Of a stretch of DNA of 64,000 nt, positions 62,201 through 64,000 are shown piece by piece (position 1 is the first letter of the stretch; each line of letters opens with the position of its first letter). The notes below the pieces were generated by a model. That model was not told the DNA's origin, ran no database searches, and saw only the letters and a list, made by a program, of their open reading frames with translations. The DNA is taken from assembly GCF_000013385.1 (NCBI RefSeq), contig NC_007760.1:1427001-1491000 (forward strand), in the 5' to 3' direction. This DNA is from Anaeromyxobacter dehalogenans 2CP-C (GTDB taxonomy: Bacteria; Myxococcota; Myxococcia; Myxococcales; Anaeromyxobacteraceae). Position numbers and translations under genes: made by a program.

Positions 62201-64000
62201 GTGCCAAGGACCTACCGCGCTACCGACTACACCCTGGAGTTCGTGGCCGATCTCCTCGCCAGGGAGGGGATCCTCACCGACGACGCGCGCCGCACCGCCA
62301 CCGCCCGCGAGGGCGTGCAGCGCGCGCGCCTGCTCCGCGACGGCGCCTCCCGCAGCGGCGGGCGGGCGCTGCGGCGCGCCGAGCTCTCGCCGATCGAGGT
62401 GCTCGCGTCGTTCGAGTTCCCGGACGCCCGGCGCGACGCCGAGACCGTGGACGAGGACAAGGCCACGCAGGCGGTGGCGAAGGCGGTGGGGATCCCCTAC
62501 CGCAAGATCGACCCGCTGAAGCTCGACGCCCAGCTCATCACCCGGACGCTGTCGCGCCCCTTCGCGCGCAAGCACGCGGTGCTCCCGCTGGAGCGCCGCA
62601 ACGGCTCGCTGGTGGTGGCGGCCGCGAACCCGTTCGACCGCGAGCTGCTCGAGAACCTGCGCGGCCTGACCGGCGCCGAGGTCGAGCCGGTCCTCTCCTC
62701 GCCCTCCGACATCCACCGGGCCATCGCCGAGGTCTACGGCTTCCGCCAGCAGATCTCGCAGGCGCGCGTCGAGCTGGAGGGCGGCGGCGGCGCCCCGGAC
62801 GTCACCAACCTCGAGCAGTTCGTGAACCTGTCCGGCATCGACGCGCTGGAGGCGTCGAGCGAGCCGGTGGTCGCGGCGGTCGAGTACCTGCTGCACTACG
62901 CGTTCGAGCAGCGCGCCAGCGACATCCACCTCGAGCCGCGCCGGGAGGAGTCGATCATCCGCATGCGGATCGACGGGGTGCTCCACCCGGTCCACCGCAT
63001 CCCGAAGGCCGTGCACGGGGCCATCGCCAACCGGTTCAAGATCATGAGCCGGCTCGACATCGCGCTGAAGCGCCCGCAGGACGGGCGCATCCGCACCGCC
63101 CGCGGCGACGCCGAGATGGAGCTGCGCGTCTCCACCGTCCCCACCACCTTCGGCGACAAGGTGGTGATCCGCGTGCTCGACCCGACGGTGCTGGTGCGCG
63201 ACCTCTCCGAGCTGGGGTTCCTCCCGGACGAGCGCGACCAGTTCGAGCGCTGGCTGCTCCGCCCGCACGGGCTGGTGATCGTGACCGGCCCCACCGGCAG
63301 CGGGAAGACCACGACCCTCTACTCCGCGCTGCAGGCGCTCGCGTCGCCGGAGGTGAACGTCGTGACCATCGAGGATCCCATCGAGATGGTCCACGAGGAC
63401 TTCAACCAGATCGCCGCGAACCAGAAGACCGGCACCGGCTTCGCCGAGGCGCTGCGCCACGTGCTGCGCCAGGATCCGGACGTGGTGATGGTGGGCGAGG
63501 TGCGCGACGCCGAGACCGCCACCCAGGCGGTGCAGGCGGCGCTCACCGGGCACATGGTGCTGACCACGCTGCACACGAACGACACGGTCAGCGCGGTGGC
63601 GCGCCTGCGCGACCTGGGCGTGCCGAGCTTCCTCATCGCCGCCACGCTCACCGGCATCGCCGCGCAGCGGCTGGTCCGGCAGGTGTGCCCGTCCTGCGCC
63701 GAGGACGTGCCGCTCACCGCCGACGAGGTGCACGCGCTGGGCGTGCCGCACCCCGAGGACCACGCCGGCAAGCTGCTGGCCCGCCGGGGCCGCGGGTGCC
63801 CCAAGTGCCGGTTCACCGGCTACTACGGGCGGAGCGGCATCTTCGAGGTCCTCCCGGTCAACGCGCGGCTGCGCCACCTGGTGGCGGAGGGCGCCACGCC
63901 CGAGGTGCTGCTCCGCACCGCCCGGCAGGACGGGCTGCGCCCGCTGCGCGATCACGCGGTCCGCAAGGTGGCCGCGGGCGTCACGTCCTTCGAGGAGGCG
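62201..64000 (+). CDS. GspE/PilB-family secretion or type IV pilus assembly ATPase (right end cut)
   Basis: Open from GTG 62201 to the window edge (600 codons, nearly complete). An MshEN-type N-terminal domain (about 1-175: LEFVADLLAREGIL, PYRKIDPLKLD), then the hexameric secretion ATPase: Walker A GPTGSGKTTT (363-372), Asp box TIEDPIE, Walker B-like PDVVMVGEVRDAETA, His box LTTLHTND, and the CxxC...CxxC zinc site (CPSCAED...CPKCRF). Powers polymerisation of pilins or pseudopilins at the inner membrane. With no neighbours in view I cannot separate PilB from GspE. The end resembles the usual final 20 residues, so only a few codons are missing. Confidence 0.93.
   Translation, partial: MPRTYRATDYTLEFVADLLAREGILTDDARRTATAREGVQRARLLRDGASRSGGRALRRAELSPIEVLASFEFPDARRDAETVDEDKATQAVAKAVGIPYRKIDPLKLDAQLITRTLSRPFARKHAVLPLERRNGSLVVAAANPFDRELLENLRGLTGAEVEPVLSSPSDIHRAIAEVYGFRQQISQARVELEGGGGAPDVTNLEQFVNLSGIDALEASSEPVVAAVEYLLHYAFEQRASDIHLEPRREESIIRMRIDGVLHPVHRIPKAVHGAIANRFKIMSRLDIALKRPQDGRIRTARGDAEMELRVSTVPTTFGDKVVIRVLDPTVLVRDLSELGFLPDERDQFERWLLRPHGLVIVTGPTGSGKTTTLYSALQALASPEVNVVTIEDPIEMVHEDFNQIAANQKTGTGFAEALRHVLRQDPDVVMVGEVRDAETATQAVQAALTGHMVLTTLHTNDTVSAVARLRDLGVPSFLIAATLTGIAAQRLVRQVCPSCAEDVPLTADEVHALGVPHPEDHAGKLLARRGRGCPKCRFTGYYGRSGIFEVLPVNARLRHLVAEGATPEVLLRTARQDGLRPLRDHAVRKVAAGVTSFEEA

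Overview
This window is a chromosomal segment of very high G+C (roughly 74% by eye, with nearly every codon ending in G or C). It is gene-dense, with about 60 protein genes, most gaps under 200 bases, and no tRNA, rRNA, CRISPR array, insertion sequence, integrase or prophage gene. The gene content suggests a myxobacterium-like bacterium, most probably Anaeromyxobacter or a close relative. Pointers are a CdnL/CarD-type regulator, the split glycine decarboxylase GcvPA/GcvPB, a multihaem cytochrome beside an NtrC-type two-component pair, and Cys-rich repeat lipoproteins. The taxonomic call is inference from content and composition; no alignment was run.

Layout. 1-4.3 kb: PrkA-type kinase (cut by the left edge), mltG/ruvX, and an orphan pair (Ala/Lys/Ser-rich coiled-coil protein plus small TPR protein) that resembles a type III secretion translocator and its chaperone. 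4.3-10.8 kb: cold-shock protein, infA, an acyltransferase-like membrane protein, an AsmA-like/GT51 transglycosylase fusion, a TonB-like protein, mgsA and a predicted beta-barrel protein. 10.8-15.4 kb: glycine cleavage operon gcvT-H-PA-PB read leftwards from one clear promoter. 15.5-22.7 kb: lipoprotein phosphoesterase, folD, small secreted proteins, a zinc-ribbon protein, an unusual adenosine-deaminase-family enzyme, a DUF6178-type protein, murQ and rpmB. 22.7-29.3 kb: flavin oxidoreductase, purM-purN, a micropeptide with an operator-like palindrome, a Crp-family regulator, accD-folC. 29.4-33.2 kb: AMIN-domain protein and LptD (outer-membrane LPS assembly). 33.3-44.1 kb: TetR regulator, serA, a membrane protein, hisZ-purA, TPR protein, a small membrane protein, FHA protein and comEC. 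44.2-49.5 kb: cdnL, ispDF, cysS, a second cold-shock gene and a Cys-rich repeat lipoprotein. 49.6-58.7 kb: uvrB, an NtrC-type regulator with its sensor kinase, a triheme TsdA-like cytochrome, uvrC. 58.7-64 kb: cysK-epsC (cysteine synthesis), ppa, small membrane and zinc-ribbon proteins, and a GspE/PilB ATPase cut by the right edge.

Most genes are housekeeping: one-carbon and glycine metabolism, purine, serine, cysteine and isoprenoid synthesis, peptidoglycan and LPS assembly, and nucleotide excision repair. I found no clear new defence or mobile system. The signals most worth following are several well-formed promoters whose -10 box lies only 6-8 nt before a start codon with no Shine-Dalgarno (predicted leaderless mRNAs); a 17-bp CRP-like palindrome over the predicted start site of a micropeptide transcript upstream of purM; the orphan T3SS-like pair; an ADA-family enzyme lacking two substrate-contact Asp residues; and matching small hairpins that hold the ribosome-binding site in both cold-shock leaders.
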